A stretch of DNA of 63,738 bases, taken from assembly GCF_007786445.1 (NCBI RefSeq), contig NZ_VNJI01000044.1, positions 1-63,738 of the forward strand. The letters run 5' to 3'. The notes under the pieces were generated by a model that worked only from the letters and a program-made list of their open reading frames with translations, ran no database searches and was not told the origin of the DNA. Shown here in pieces: positions 8,309-17,134 of the stretch (position 1 is the first letter of the stretch; every line of letters starts with the position of its first letter). This DNA comes from Paenibacillus cremeus. GTDB taxonomy: Bacteria > Bacillota > Bacilli > Paenibacillales > NBRC-103111. The translations under genes were made by a program, and so were the position numbers.

Positions 8309-9106
8309 TTAGTTGAGCAGAGGCGATTTGTGTTCGTTTCGGCTATCAGGGAATGCTGAAACCTCGTGATCGTCGTGTACCACGTGTACTTCACTTAAAG
8401 TCAATGTCATTTCGTCCAGACGGACATAATGGAGCTTGGAATTCTTGAGCTCGTTTAACACGCTTTCCAAGGCGAGCAGCATGTATTTCGGCGCGTCAGG
8501 ATCTGCGCCCCATGTGTTGCCACAATCGTGAAGCAGCACAACAGAGCCAGCGGAAGCGGAAGTAATTTGCCGTAGTAGCGTATCCTTTAGATTGTTCTCA
8601 GCGCTATTGCGCCTCCAATCGAAGCCCATGACAGACCAGAGTGCGAACTTGTAATGTTTGGCTAGCAGCAAATCAGCTAAAGAAAGAATCCCCCACGGTG
8701 GTCGGTAATAGTGAGGCCGCTCACCGGTGATAGCCTCGATCGCGTTCGCAGACCGTTCTAACTCTCGTCGGACAACCCATGGCGGCGTTAAGATGTTCAT
8801 TTTATGGGTGTAATTATGAATACCGATAAGATGCCCATCTTGCTGCATGCGGAGGATTAATTCCGGGTGCTGTTCGGCTTTTTCACCAAGAACGAAAAAG
8901 GTAGCTTTGACCCTGTGCTTGGACATCAAATCGAGCAAGAGTGGAGTGTAAACCGGGTCCGGCCCATCGTCAAAGGTGAAGCTGACTTCTTGTGGATCCG
9001 CACCTTTGCAGATGGCGCCAACGCCGATTAAACGCGTAAGAACTAAGGGAAGAATCACATACAATAAAACAAAAGTGATAATAATGTAAGTAGAGAGATC
9101 TAGCAT
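8309..9106 (-). CDS. NodB-type polysaccharide deacetylase
   Basis: Protein of 265 aa. An N-terminal membrane anchor (about 5-27) is followed by the NodB domain: TFDDGPD (catalytic Asp pair, about 44-50), HNYTHK (metal-binding H-x3-H, about 98-102), RPPWG (about 136-140) and LLHD (about 192-195). It should remove acetyl groups from a cell-surface polysaccharide or glycolipid on the outer face of the membrane. It is the last gene of a three-gene operon with a lipid glycosyltransferase and a PAP2 phosphatase. Confidence 0.85.
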   Translation of the reverse strand: MLDLSTYIIITFVLLYVILPLVLTRLIGVGAICKGADPQEVSFTFDDGPDPVYTPLLLDLMSKHRVKATFFVLGEKAEQHPELILRMQQDGHLIGIHNYTHKMNILTPPWVVRRELERSANAIEAITGERPHYYRPPWGILSLADLLLAKHYKFALWSVMGFDWRRNSAENNLKDTLLRQITSASAGSVVLLHDCGNTWGADPDAPKYMLLALESVLNELKNSKLHYVRLDEMTLTLSEVHVVHDDHEVSAFPDSRNEHKSPLLN

Positions 9107-9129
9107 GACTACTTCATCCTTTCCAGTTA

Positions 9130-10326
9130 TTACGCCTTCGCCGCGATGATAAACGAGTTCTCACCATTTCTCGAGGAAACATAGCGATTGTCCATTGTCA
9201 TAATTGCGTCTAATGCGGTGGCGGCGCCGTGTTTTCGGCTAATCCGCTGCGCTGCCATCCTCATGCCATTTAACAAAGAGTCGTTCGATAACACATTCAG
9301 TAAGAAATCTGTTAACTCCCTTTCGTCGGATGCCTCCAGAGCTGCACCCGCACCCACAAGGTAAGCGGCATTGGCTTGTTCTTGGCCAGGCAGTGGTTTA
9401 AAAAGCAGCATTGGCAGTTCAAGGGAAAGTGCCTCGGTAACGGTGAGCCCTCCCGGTTTGGTCACGATCAAGTCGGATAAAGCCATAAGCTCATGAATTT
9501 CGTTAATGTACCCCATGATCCGGAAGTTGTGCAGAGCACCAATCGTTTCACCGAGGTACAATACTTCTTCCTCCATTAACATCTGCAGTTTCTTGTTACG
9601 GCCGCAAACGATAACGAATTGTGTATTTCTTGGCAAACCGCCGCTTATCAGCTTATTCAACAGATCCTTGCCGATTAATCCGAAGCCACCCCCCATGATA
9701 AGAACGACAGGTTGATTCGGAGATAAACCATATTTTACTCGTAGCTGATCTCGGTCATATTCTTTAGAGAATGGTTCACGGATGGGAATGCCAGTCAATT
9801 TGATTTGAGTATCCCGCACTCCGTACTGCAATAGCGCTTCCTTTACATGCTCGGCCCCTACCAGATAGCAGTCAGTGAAAGGATGGATCCAGTAGCTGTG
9901 ATCGGTATAGTCCGTGATGACTGTGGCTGTCGCAACTTCTGTGAAACCGGCTGAACGTAGGAAAGACATCGCCGCCGCGGCTCCCGGAAACGTACTGACG
10001 ACCTTCGTTGGTTGAATACTTTGCAGGAGTTCCAGCATCCGATACGTACGGAATGAGCGAATGCGCTTGAACAAGGCAGACCATTTGTTGTCGCTTCTCG
10101 TTTTGCGGTATAAGTATCCGTACACGGACGGCAAGTTCTTGACCCACTGCAAGTAGCAGAACTGACCGACCGAATGAAGGTACGGATGGGTCCATTCCAT
10201 AAAATCGACTGCGACGATTTCCGCTTCCGGATGATGCAATTTCGCAGCTTCCATAATAGCTTTCGCAGCCTGAATGTGGCCGTCGCCCAGTGATCCGGTT
10301 AACAGCAATATTTTGTCACGTTTCAT
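9130..10326 (-). CDS. MGDG-synthase/UgtP-like lipid glycosyltransferase (GT28 fold)
   Basis: Protein of 398 aa. N-terminal MGDG_synth region KILLLTGSLGDGHIQAAKAI (about 4-23) binds the lipid acceptor; the C-terminal domain has GGGFGLIGKDLL and TKPGGLTVTEALSLELP (about 293-309), typical of UDP-sugar binding. The family glucosylates or galactosylates diacylglycerol to make glycolipids, including anchors for lipoteichoic acid. Starts after GAGGTG, two bases after the PAP2 stop. A relic of a related gene lies at 31576-32530. Confidence 0.83.
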   Translation of the reverse strand: MKRDKILLLTGSLGDGHIQAAKAIMEAAKLHHPEAEIVAVDFMEWTHPYLHSVGQFCYLQWVKNLPSVYGYLYRKTRSDNKWSALFKRIRSFRTYRMLELLQSIQPTKVVSTFPGAAAAMSFLRSAGFTEVATATVITDYTDHSYWIHPFTDCYLVGAEHVKEALLQYGVRDTQIKLTGIPIREPFSKEYDRDQLRVKYGLSPNQPVVLIMGGGFGLIGKDLLNKLISGGLPRNTQFVIVCGRNKKLQMLMEEEVLYLGETIGALHNFRIMGYINEIHELMALSDLIVTKPGGLTVTEALSLELPMLLFKPLPGQEQANAAYLVGAGAALEASDERELTDFLLNVLSNDSLLNGMRMAAQRISRKHGAATALDAIMTMDNRYVSSRNGENSFIIAAKA

Positions 10327-10328
10327 CT

Positions 10329-11024
10329 TTAAGCACCTCGTTTCAATGGTTGGACAGACTGTGGCAATTCCACTTCCAGTTTCAAAATGTCCGCGGCAGG
10401 AGTGCTTCGAAGAAAGTATTGCCGAACGCGCTTCAAAGTAAAGATAACCACTTCGGCAACAGCGATGGCGCCTGCAATATCAAGTAAAACATGTTGTTTA
10501 ATGAATTGAGTAGAAGCAATGATGAGCAAGGATATGACTGTCACGGAAACACGGATCGACCTTGAGGCGGATGTAGCCCGAAGGTATGCCTTCATCATCA
10601 AGTAAGATGTCAGAACGTGTGTGCTGGGGAAACAGTTAAGAGGTTCGTCGAAGCTGTAAGCCATACGAACGATATTTGTCAGAAAGCTGCTTCCCACAAG
10701 CTCGGGCCTCGGTACATACGTTTGATAAAGGAAGTACACGGTATAGCAGGCGAGAAGTCCAAGGATGAACTGCAGGAGCGTCTCGTAATAAATCTCCCGC
10801 TGCTTCACGGCCAAATAAATGAAAGCAAACGGCAGAAATACGTACCATCCCATATAAGGGAGAATAAAAATTTTTAAAAATGGTATCGCCCGGTCCAGAT
10901 CGGTAACAAGGCTGTTGGTAGGTCCGCCTGAATGATTTAAATAAACGTAGATCGCTCCAAGGAGCGGGATAATCAATAATGAAGTTAAAGCCAGTATAAG
11001 CTGCGTGGTCCTTTTTACGTTCAT
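10329..11024 (-). CDS. PAP2-family membrane phosphatase (Aur1/Ipt1-like branch)
   Basis: Protein of 231 aa with about six membrane segments. The motifs FPSTHVLTSYLMM (about 128-140) and STQFIKQHVLLDI (about 173-185) supply the catalytic histidines and Asp of the PAP2 superfamily. The family removes or transfers phosphate on lipid substrates. First gene of the PAP2-glycosyltransferase-deacetylase operon; AGGAGG precedes ATG 11024 and TATAAT lies near 11044-11050 on the minus strand. Confidence 0.8.
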   Translation of the reverse strand: MNVKRTTQLILALTSLLIIPLLGAIYVYLNHSGGPTNSLVTDLDRAIPFLKIFILPYMGWYVFLPFAFIYLAVKQREIYYETLLQFILGLLACYTVYFLYQTYVPRPELVGSSFLTNIVRMAYSFDEPLNCFPSTHVLTSYLMMKAYLRATSASRSIRVSVTVISLLIIASTQFIKQHVLLDIAGAIAVAEVVIFTLKRVRQYFLRSTPAADILKLEVELPQSVQPLKRGA

Positions 11025-11131
11025 TAGGATTTCCTCCTGCGCAATTCATTATATCTGTAATGGTAAAATACAAGAGCATTTCATAAAACGTACCCGGGTA
11101 GTAACTTCATATAAGACTGTTTTGTAAAATA

Positions 11132-11151
11132 ACTAAGACCACGGTCTTAGT
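11132..11151. promoter_or_regulatory. Perfect 20-bp palindrome, candidate LiaR operator
   Basis: ACTAAGACCACGGTCTTAGT (11132-11151) is fully self-complementary apart from its 2-bp centre. It lies about 100 bp before the liaG-like gene, the place expected for autoregulation by the NarL-type LiaR encoded downstream. It could also serve the divergent PAP2 operon. Confidence 0.55.
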
Positions 11152-11252
11152 ACAAATCAAACCATAGCTCGTAGGGAATTTGCAGCCGTTCCAATATACT
11201 GAATGTATTAAAATGAACGAGTGTCGAATTCGTGAAAGAGGGAGACCGGGCT

Positions 11253-12515
11253 ATGAGCCGTATTGTTGGAATAATCGCTATGCTGTTCGGCTTCATCTTG
11301 CTCGTCTTGTCTATGCCAGATCATTGGCCGACTTGGGGGGTGAAGGTAGAACGGGCTCCGATCCATAGCGTACAAGAGGTCCAGATTGACACTTCAGATG
11401 TCGATGTCCATATTGTTGAGGAAGATAGAGAGGATCTGGCTGTTACGTTAGAAGGAAATACTGAAGTGAAGCTGACTCCTCAAGGAACGGGTTTGGGCAT
11501 CTTGATTACCCGCAAACCACTTTCCTTGTTCCCATGTGATGCTGTGGCGGTGATCCACCTACCGCAAACCTACGGCCGCAATATTTCGATAGCGGCCAAT
11601 CACGGTGAGGTTACACTGGCTGGATTATCGGAGCAGCACAAACTTGGACTCAAACGTTTAAATGTCAGGGTTGACCATGGGGAGTTAGCGTTAACCGATG
11701 TGACGTTAGAAGACCTTCAATTTGCTATGGATAAAGGAAGGCTGCTTATCAGACAATCCTCATTGGGGAATAGCACGATGAAAATCCAATCTGGGAAAGT
11801 CGATTTAAACAAAGTAAACGGAAGACTCTACACTGAGCTCTCGACAGGAGTCTTCGAAGCGGATTCGGTGACGTCAGATAATGCGGAATTGACGGTTGGT
11901 AAGGGAGACATCAGCCTATCTCAATTTACAGGGGATTGGAACGCGTCCTTATCAGCTGGACATATGATCGTTAAAGGCGGTTCAGGCGGGAAAGGCGTTG
12001 TAACGATTGACAAAGGAGATTTCAATCTTGCCAGTTTTAAGGGGAAATTAGAAACAACCATAAACAAGGGCAATATGAATATTTCCGATTTCAGTGGAGA
12101 CTTTAAGTCTTCTATTATTAATGGAAATTTTAATGCGCAGCGGATGATGGCAGGTGAGGGTGTGATTGATGCAGGAAACGGAAAAATCAATATCTCCGAT
12201 TATACCGGAGGGCTTCAGGCAGACCTTCAAAAGGGGCAAATCAATATCGGGCTCAAAGAGGCTGTGAAAGCCATAGAGGTGAAAGCGGCTTCCGGAGATA
12301 TTACTTTTGGGCTGCCACCAAATGGCGATTTTACAATCGATGCTTCAGCGGTCAAAGGAATGGTGGATAACGGCTCCAGGTTGTCGAATACGGGGGGAGC
12401 CGGGAATAATAAGACGTTACACGCCATTAGCGGCCAAGGCGTCGTACCTATTAGGTTAAATTCGAATGATGGAGATATTCATATTCACTCGAAAGGAGGC
12501 TCTGACAGTCGGTGA
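11253..12515 (+). CDS. DUF4097 beta-strand repeat protein, LiaG-like
   Basis: Protein of 420 aa from ATG 11253 (GAGGGAGA upstream; an in-frame GTG at 11232 is less likely). One N-terminal membrane segment (about 5-22) is followed by a long series of short beta-helix repeats with pattern (K)GDxxLxxFxG, for example GDFNLASFKGKLETTINKG and GNMNISDFSGDF. This is the DUF4097 adhesin-like fold of B. subtilis LiaG. First gene of the lia operon and four bases short of liaF. No liaI or liaH homologue is next to it. Confidence 0.78.
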   Translation: MSRIVGIIAMLFGFILLVLSMPDHWPTWGVKVERAPIHSVQEVQIDTSDVDVHIVEEDREDLAVTLEGNTEVKLTPQGTGLGILITRKPLSLFPCDAVAVIHLPQTYGRNISIAANHGEVTLAGLSEQHKLGLKRLNVRVDHGELALTDVTLEDLQFAMDKGRLLIRQSSLGNSTMKIQSGKVDLNKVNGRLYTELSTGVFEADSVTSDNAELTVGKGDISLSQFTGDWNASLSAGHMIVKGGSGGKGVVTIDKGDFNLASFKGKLETTINKGNMNISDFSGDFKSSIINGNFNAQRMMAGEGVIDAGNGKINISDYTGGLQADLQKGQINIGLKEAVKAIEVKAASGDITFGLPPNGDFTIDASAVKGMVDNGSRLSNTGGAGNNKTLHAISGQGVVPIRLNSNDGDIHIHSKGGSDSR

Positions 12516-13213
12516 TGAGACTTGTATGGAATCCTTGGACCCAGTTCATCCTTATTTTTACTGCTGCTTATGCCGTCGTTTTCCTGAGCCATGGGGGTGG
12601 CGAACTACTGGATCCTCTCTTTTGGGGTGGCGTCGGATATCTGCTATGCAGAACCGTTTGGTCTTGGATCGGGTTACCTGCATTTATGCTGGCAGGTTAT
12701 CATACGGCCGTGTTTATGCAAATGAGCATCCTAGGTACTGTAGTAGGGACGGCACTCGTGTTTTCTGGATTATTGCTTGTATTAAAAAGGAGACCTGCTG
12801 CTGTAGTACTGTTATGGAAGAAGCTGGTACTTAGGGGAAGGTCCTTGTCTGGAGAAGATGGAGGCTTCGCAGCATTGTTTTCGGTTTTTAAACGTGAGTT
12901 AATGCATAAGTTAAACGGACTGAAGCTCTCGCATAAATTCGGTGATTTACATCTTGATCTATCCAAAATGCTGATATCTGAAGGGGAGCAGCAAGTTGTT
13001 ATTGGGAAATGGGTAGGCAGCATAAGTATTTACGTCCCGTACGATCTTGAGGTTTCGATTACCTGTACGACGAATGTTGGCACAATTGATTTGTTCGGCG
13101 CACGGAAAAAATTGCGCGGCCAATTTCTAACGCCCGGTTACGCCGATACGGAGAGAAAGGTCATGCTGATCGTAGCTACCGGGATCGGGGATGTGACCGT
13201 GAGACGGCTATGA
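12512..13213 (+). CDS. liaF: LiaF-like membrane regulator
   Basis: Protein of 233 aa. GTG 12512 or ATG 12515; AAGGAGG lies upstream. Four short membrane helices in the first 95 residues, a basic linker, then a beta-rich C-terminal domain (about 120-233: GDLHLDLSKMLISEGEQQVVIGKWVGSI) of the cell-wall-active antibiotic response type. In Bacillus and related bacteria LiaF restrains LiaS in the absence of cell-wall stress. It overlaps liaS by 4 bp. Confidence 0.85.
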   Translation: MMRLVWNPWTQFILIFTAAYAVVFLSHGGGELLDPLFWGGVGYLLCRTVWSWIGLPAFMLAGYHTAVFMQMSILGTVVGTALVFSGLLLVLKRRPAAVVLLWKKLVLRGRSLSGEDGGFAALFSVFKRELMHKLNGLKLSHKFGDLHLDLSKMLISEGEQQVVIGKWVGSISIYVPYDLEVSITCTTNVGTIDLFGARKKLRGQFLTPGYADTERKVMLIVATGIGDVTVRRL

Positions 13214-14289
13214 ATCATCGACCAATTGCAAGTATCCGCTGGAAGCTTGCGGCATTATGCAGTATCGTAACCTTACTTGTTTTTGTGCTGTCCACCGGTA
13301 CGTTCCTATTTGTATTTGACCTGTCACTGAGAGTGATATTCCTCGTTGAATGGCTTAATTTCCCTGTTCTATTGTGGATTGGCGTCATTGTAAACCTTAT
13401 AGGGACTTCTGCCGGGTATATCATCGGACGAAATATGAAGGAGCGACTGGAAGAACTAGACGATGCGGTATATAAGTATGGAAGAGGACATTTTGGACAT
13501 AGGCTACAAATCGAGGTCAGCAGCAAATTAGATGAGATCGGGCTGACTGCTCTACATTTGAACGAAATGGCCGAACAAATTGAGCGGCAGGTCGCCTCGC
13601 TTCAGAAGCTGTCTACGAAAAATGTGGAGCTTCTGGAGCAGTCCAATCGGACCGTCGTGCTGGAAGAGCGGCAGCGGATTGCCCGCGAGCTGCACGATGC
13701 GGTTAGCCAGCAACTTTTCGCTATCGCGATGATGACAGCGGCAATTTTGGAAAGCGATGAGCTGGGGGAAGGAAAGTTGCGAAAACGAATCGCAGCTGTG
13801 GAGAAGTTGGCAGAGACGGCGCAAAACGAAATGAGAGCTCTTCTGATGCAGCTGAGGCCACCGACGCTGGCTGATAAAAGCTTGAAAGAAGCCATTGAGC
13901 AGTTCCTTCATGAATGTGTCGAAAAGCAGCATCAGCTTAAGTTGCACTGGGAATTGGAGCAATTGCCGGAGTTGTCGAAGGGGATTGAAGATCACCTGTT
14001 CCGGATGGTACAGGAGGGAATGTCGAACATTCTGCGTCATTCAGAGGCAACCTCGGCGTCCGTGAGGCTTCGAGTAGTGGACGGACGTATGCTCCATTTG
14101 AGAGTTTCGGATAACGGGATTGGATTCGAGGTAAGCGTAATCAAAAACTCATCTTTCGGGCTAAAGACGTTACAAGAGCGTGCGAACGAAATTGGAGGGG
14201 TGGTTGATATCATTTCAGCACCGGGAAAAGGAACCCAAGTTGATGTAAAAGTACCTATTGTGATTAAAGGGGAGATAGAGGAGTCATGA
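13210..14289 (+). CDS. liaS: LiaS-like sensor histidine kinase (NarL type)
   Basis: Protein of 359 aa. Two membrane helices (about 12-36 and 48-72) with almost no extracellular loop mark it as an intramembrane-sensing kinase; HAMP follows; then ERQRIARELHDAVSQQLFA (about 152-170) with the phospho-acceptor His of the HisKA_3 family, and an ATPase domain with VSDNGIGFE and GLKTLQERA. It would phosphorylate LiaR when LiaF releases it. Confidence 0.88.
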   Translation: MNHRPIASIRWKLAALCSIVTLLVFVLSTGTFLFVFDLSLRVIFLVEWLNFPVLLWIGVIVNLIGTSAGYIIGRNMKERLEELDDAVYKYGRGHFGHRLQIEVSSKLDEIGLTALHLNEMAEQIERQVASLQKLSTKNVELLEQSNRTVVLEERQRIARELHDAVSQQLFAIAMMTAAILESDELGEGKLRKRIAAVEKLAETAQNEMRALLMQLRPPTLADKSLKEAIEQFLHECVEKQHQLKLHWELEQLPELSKGIEDHLFRMVQEGMSNILRHSEATSASVRLRVVDGRMLHLRVSDNGIGFEVSVIKNSSFGLKTLQERANEIGGVVDIISAPGKGTQVDVKVPIVIKGEIEES

Positions 14290-14918
14290 TACGAGTGTTA
14301 TTGATCGACGATCACGAGATGGTACGAATGGGTTTAGCCGCTTATTTGGATACTCAAAAGGATATCGATGTAGTAGGGGAGGCGGCAAATGGAGCTGAGG
14401 GAGTGCGAGCGGCCACGGAATTGAACCCGGATGTGATTCTGATGGATCTAGTCATGGAAGTAATGAACGGAATTGAGGCTACAAAGGAAATTGTGCGGAA
14501 CCGACCGGCTGCGAAAATTATTGTCCTTACGAGCTTTATCGACGACGATAAAGTGTATCCTGTGCTGGAAGCGGGGGCTTTGAGCTATCTTCTCAAGACG
14601 ACGAAGGCCAAAGAGATCGCGGATGCAATTCGCGCGGCCGCCAAGGGAGAACCAGTGCTTGAAGCCAAAGTGACTGGGAAAGTACTGTCCCGGATGAGAA
14701 GCACTGCCGATGAGCGGCGTCCACACGAGGAGCTTACGGCAAGGGAATTGGAAGTATTGCAACTCATCGCCGAAGGTCGGACCAATACAGAGATCGCTGA
14801 TGAGTTAAGCATCGCCATAAAAACAGTTAAAACGCATATTACGAATATTCTGGCCAAGTTGGAAGTTGACGACAGGACACAGGCAGCTGTGTATGCGCAT
14901 CGTAATGGGCTTGTTTAG
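14286..14918 (+). CDS. liaR: LiaR-like response regulator (NarL/FixJ family)
   Basis: Protein of 210 aa starting at the ATG of an ATGA overlap with liaS. Receiver domain at 1-120 (DDHEM, phospho-Asp in LMDLVME, Lys in LLKTTKA) and LuxR-type HTH at about 145-205 (LTARELEVLQLIAEGRTNTEIA, KTVKTHITNILAKLEV). Likely binds the 11132 palindrome to control its own operon. Confidence 0.88.
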   Translation: MIRVLLIDDHEMVRMGLAAYLDTQKDIDVVGEAANGAEGVRAATELNPDVILMDLVMEVMNGIEATKEIVRNRPAAKIIVLTSFIDDDKVYPVLEAGALSYLLKTTKAKEIADAIRAAAKGEPVLEAKVTGKVLSRMRSTADERRPHEELTARELEVLQLIAEGRTNTEIADELSIAIKTVKTHITNILAKLEVDDRTQAAVYAHRNGLV

Positions 14919-15049
14919 CGTAGTAGTATGGCCGTTGCGTTTTAGAGCGCTTAACTGAAGAGGTTCTACCAACCAAATTTCGAATAGCTGTCTTGTTCAT
15001 CGTAGTATATAATGAAGAAAGTTATAAAGCTGTCAGGAGTTGGGATAGA

Positions 15050-15502
15050 GTGAAATGGGTCACGAGAGAACATGCGAATGTAGAGCGGGTGGCTTGTCCA
15101 TGGCTCATATTAAAATTTATTGACCCGGAGGCGACCTTCGAGTTTGTCCCGAACGATACAAATCCGGCGTTGATTACGGATGGGACTCCGTTTGATATGA
15201 AGGGTGTTGAACTCGGTCATCACTATGGACGGTGCAGCTTTGAATCGATACTGATTAAATATACGCTGAACGAAAATCCAGCCTTAGCCATGATGGGCTC
15301 AATTATTCATGGGGCGGATATCCCGATCGATATCGATATAACTCCGGAATCCGCAGGGCTGCGGGCCATCGCCTTCGGATTCTATTACCTTGGGATTAGT
15401 GATCATGAAAAAATTAAACTGCAGCTTCCCATGTATGATGCGTTATATGCCTGGTGCGAACGTAAGACCGGCGAGAGGAAGTCGTCTAAGTCGTCTACAT
15501 AA
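15050..15502 (+). CDS. ChrB C-terminal domain protein
   Basis: From GTG 15050 (AGGAG upstream) a 150-aa protein: KWVTREHANVERVACPWLILKFIDPEATFEFVP and HHYGRCSFESI, the ChrB C-terminal domain with conserved Arg, Cys and His residues. In proteobacteria this domain is fused to an N-terminal domain in the chromate-resistance regulator ChrB. Here the N-terminal domain is a separate gene pointing the other way (15523-16017). No chrA transporter is seen nearby. Confidence 0.78.
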   Translation: MKWVTREHANVERVACPWLILKFIDPEATFEFVPNDTNPALITDGTPFDMKGVELGHHYGRCSFESILIKYTLNENPALAMMGSIIHGADIPIDIDITPESAGLRAIAFGFYYLGISDHEKIKLQLPMYDALYAWCERKTGERKSSKSST

Positions 15503-15522
15503 GTAATACACGTTTACTATCA

Positions 15523-16017
15523 TTAAAAGCTGAGGAGCTGTCTTCGTAATTGATCCAGTTGCAGGCGCACATTTCGGCCCATGTCTGATTCGAAATAATC
15601 CCTGGATTCAATGCTTTGGAATTGCCTCATCAACTTCTGGAATTCTTCACGAATTTTCTGCATCTGCTCGTCATCGAATTCCCAGCTTTCCTCTTCTTCT
15701 AGTAAGCCCTTCAGCTTGCGAATGCCAGGGAGAAGTTCGGTATATTCCTCTGTACGGACAGTATTAAATTGCTCTACCATTACTTGATCTTTATCAGTTG
15801 TAAAAGTGGTTGAGAGTAGGGTATATTCCTGACCGCCAAACTCCTGGACCTTCTCGCCAAGCGCACCAATAAACAAATGTACGTCGTCCGCATCGGGCAG
15901 CAGGCAGACGCCGTCCTGTAAATAAATTGCGCCAAATCGTTTGAGCTCACGCCACAAATAGGTTCGATATTTGGTTGGCTTCGGAGGCACTTTATAAATA
16001 AATACGATCCATTTCAT
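15523..16017 (-). CDS. ChrB N-terminal domain protein
   Basis: Protein of 164 aa starting KWIVFIYKVPPKPTKYRTYLWRELKRFGAIYLQDGVCLLP, the ChrB N-terminal domain, followed by a charged helical region rich in Glu, Gln and Arg. AAGGAG stands before ATG 16017. Convergent with the C-terminal-domain gene, 20 bp apart and with no terminator between. Function in chromate response is inferred from the family only. Confidence 0.75.
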   Translation of the reverse strand: MKWIVFIYKVPPKPTKYRTYLWRELKRFGAIYLQDGVCLLPDADDVHLFIGALGEKVQEFGGQEYTLLSTTFTTDKDQVMVEQFNTVRTEEYTELLPGIRKLKGLLEEEESWEFDDEQMQKIREEFQKLMRQFQSIESRDYFESDMGRNVRLQLDQLRRQLLSF

Positions 16018-16081
16018 TTGCGTGTTTCTCCTTCATATCCACGTACATTTTGATATTACTTATTATAATACCACACAACAA

Positions 16082-16129
16082 AAACAGCGGCACCTTCACC
16101 GATCATGAACGGTAAGGGTGCCGCTGCTG
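16082..16129 (-). terminator. Terminator of the COG4280-like operon
   Basis: Long stem CAGCGGCACC ... GGTGCCGCTG with an inner ACCG/CGGT pair; on the minus strand it is followed by TTTTTGTTG. It sits just after the end of the 16135-17083 operon and before the ChrB N-terminal gene. Confidence 0.8.
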
Positions 16130-16134
16130 CTTGC

Positions 16135-16347
16135 TTAGTGGCTTATCCTGTTCTTTTTGCGAAACTCCATTGCTAGACTTAGAATTAAAGTTCCAACTGT
16201 AAGTATAGTCAGCAGCCATGAGGCAAATATAGGCTCAAAGCCGCTTTGCAGCATTATTCCGGTAATTGTTATCGATGCAATTAGCCCGATTGCCAACCAC
16301 CAATCATCAATGATGAGCCCCAATACGGTCTTGAGCACTGCCTTCAC
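16135..16347 (-). CDS. Small two-helix membrane protein
   Basis: 70 aa with two hydrophobic segments (about 17-34 and 42-60) and a basic tail. It overlaps the end of the upstream COG4280-like gene by 41 bp and is followed by a terminator, so it belongs to that operon. The family was not recognised. Confidence 0.65.
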   Translation of the reverse strand: MKAVLKTVLGLIIDDWWLAIGLIASITITGIMLQSGFEPIFASWLLTILTVGTLILSLAMEFRKKNRISH

Positions 16348-17083
16348 GGAGATTCACCTTCCGATTCTGTAGATTTCGCAATATCCCAACGCAAACAAAT
16401 GATAGAACAAACAAGATGGCTATTAGTACGAGAATGGAAATGTCTTCATGCCACCATTCCACTCCTAAACCTTCACCGACCCAGAAAACGCCGAAGCCGC
16501 TAAGCATCAAGCCGACTACAAATTTCATCGTATTTTCCGGAATCATGGCAAGCGGTTTCCGGAGCATAACACCTGCAATTACTACAATGACTAAACCGAG
16601 CACGCTGCCAAGGATAGAGGATACCAATGAATCTGCAGCTAGACCTAGCGTAAGCACGATGAAAATAGCCTCGATGCCTTCTAGCAGCACTATATTAAAC
16701 GTAGTCATAAACCCAAACCAATTCATTTTCTTGCCTTCCGTCCCATCATCACGTTGCCGCGCCAATTCCTCCTCAAAAGCCTCATTTTCTAAATGCAAAG
16801 CTTTCAACCCGGAATAACGAAGGATCGCTTTACGAAGCCAGCGCATGCCGAACAAGGTCATTAGAATACCGATCACGAGCTGAAATGTACCCAAGTGGAC
16901 GAGACTCATCAGCGGCACACCAAACAAAGCCACCAAAGCAACTAAACAAACAATGGCGAGCGCCATACCGGAGAGAGAGCTCTTCCAACCCTTTACTACA
17001 CCAACAGCGAGTACGATCGTTAAGGCTTCAACGAATTCTACGGCCGTACCAAGAAAGCTGGCTAAAATCAAATAAAAGTTCAA
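16307..17083 (-). CDS. COG4280-like polytopic membrane protein
   Basis: 258 aa with about seven membrane segments. The first helix carries FLGTAVEFVEALTIVLAVG and a second related motif is LLEGIEAIFIVLTLGLAAD; two E-x-x-E-type helix motifs are usual in membrane cation exchangers, but the transported species is unknown. Start TTG 17083 is chosen because AGGGGGAT lies at the right distance; an upstream TTG at 17101 has no ribosome site. A truncated homologue lies at 38343-38570. Confidence 0.7.
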   Translation of the reverse strand: MNFYLILASFLGTAVEFVEALTIVLAVGVVKGWKSSLSGMALAIVCLVALVALFGVPLMSLVHLGTFQLVIGILMTLFGMRWLRKAILRYSGLKALHLENEAFEEELARQRDDGTEGKKMNWFGFMTTFNIVLLEGIEAIFIVLTLGLAADSLVSSILGSVLGLVIVVIAGVMLRKPLAMIPENTMKFVVGLMLSGFGVFWVGEGLGVEWWHEDISILVLIAILFVLSFVCVGILRNLQNRKVNLREGSAQDRIGAHH

Positions 17084-17099
17084 TTTCGATCCCCCTAGC

Positions 17100-17134
17100 A
17101 ATGTAATAGTAGTTACATTGTAACCGTTGTTACA
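17100..17134. promoter_or_regulatory. Two adjoining operator-like dyads
   Basis: AATGTAA-N6-TTACATT (17100-17119) and TGTAAC-N4-GTTACA (17119-17134) share one base and have similar half-sites. They stand directly upstream of the COG4280-like gene, consistent with a dimeric repressor covering its promoter. No regulator gene of an evident family lies next to it. Confidence 0.6.
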
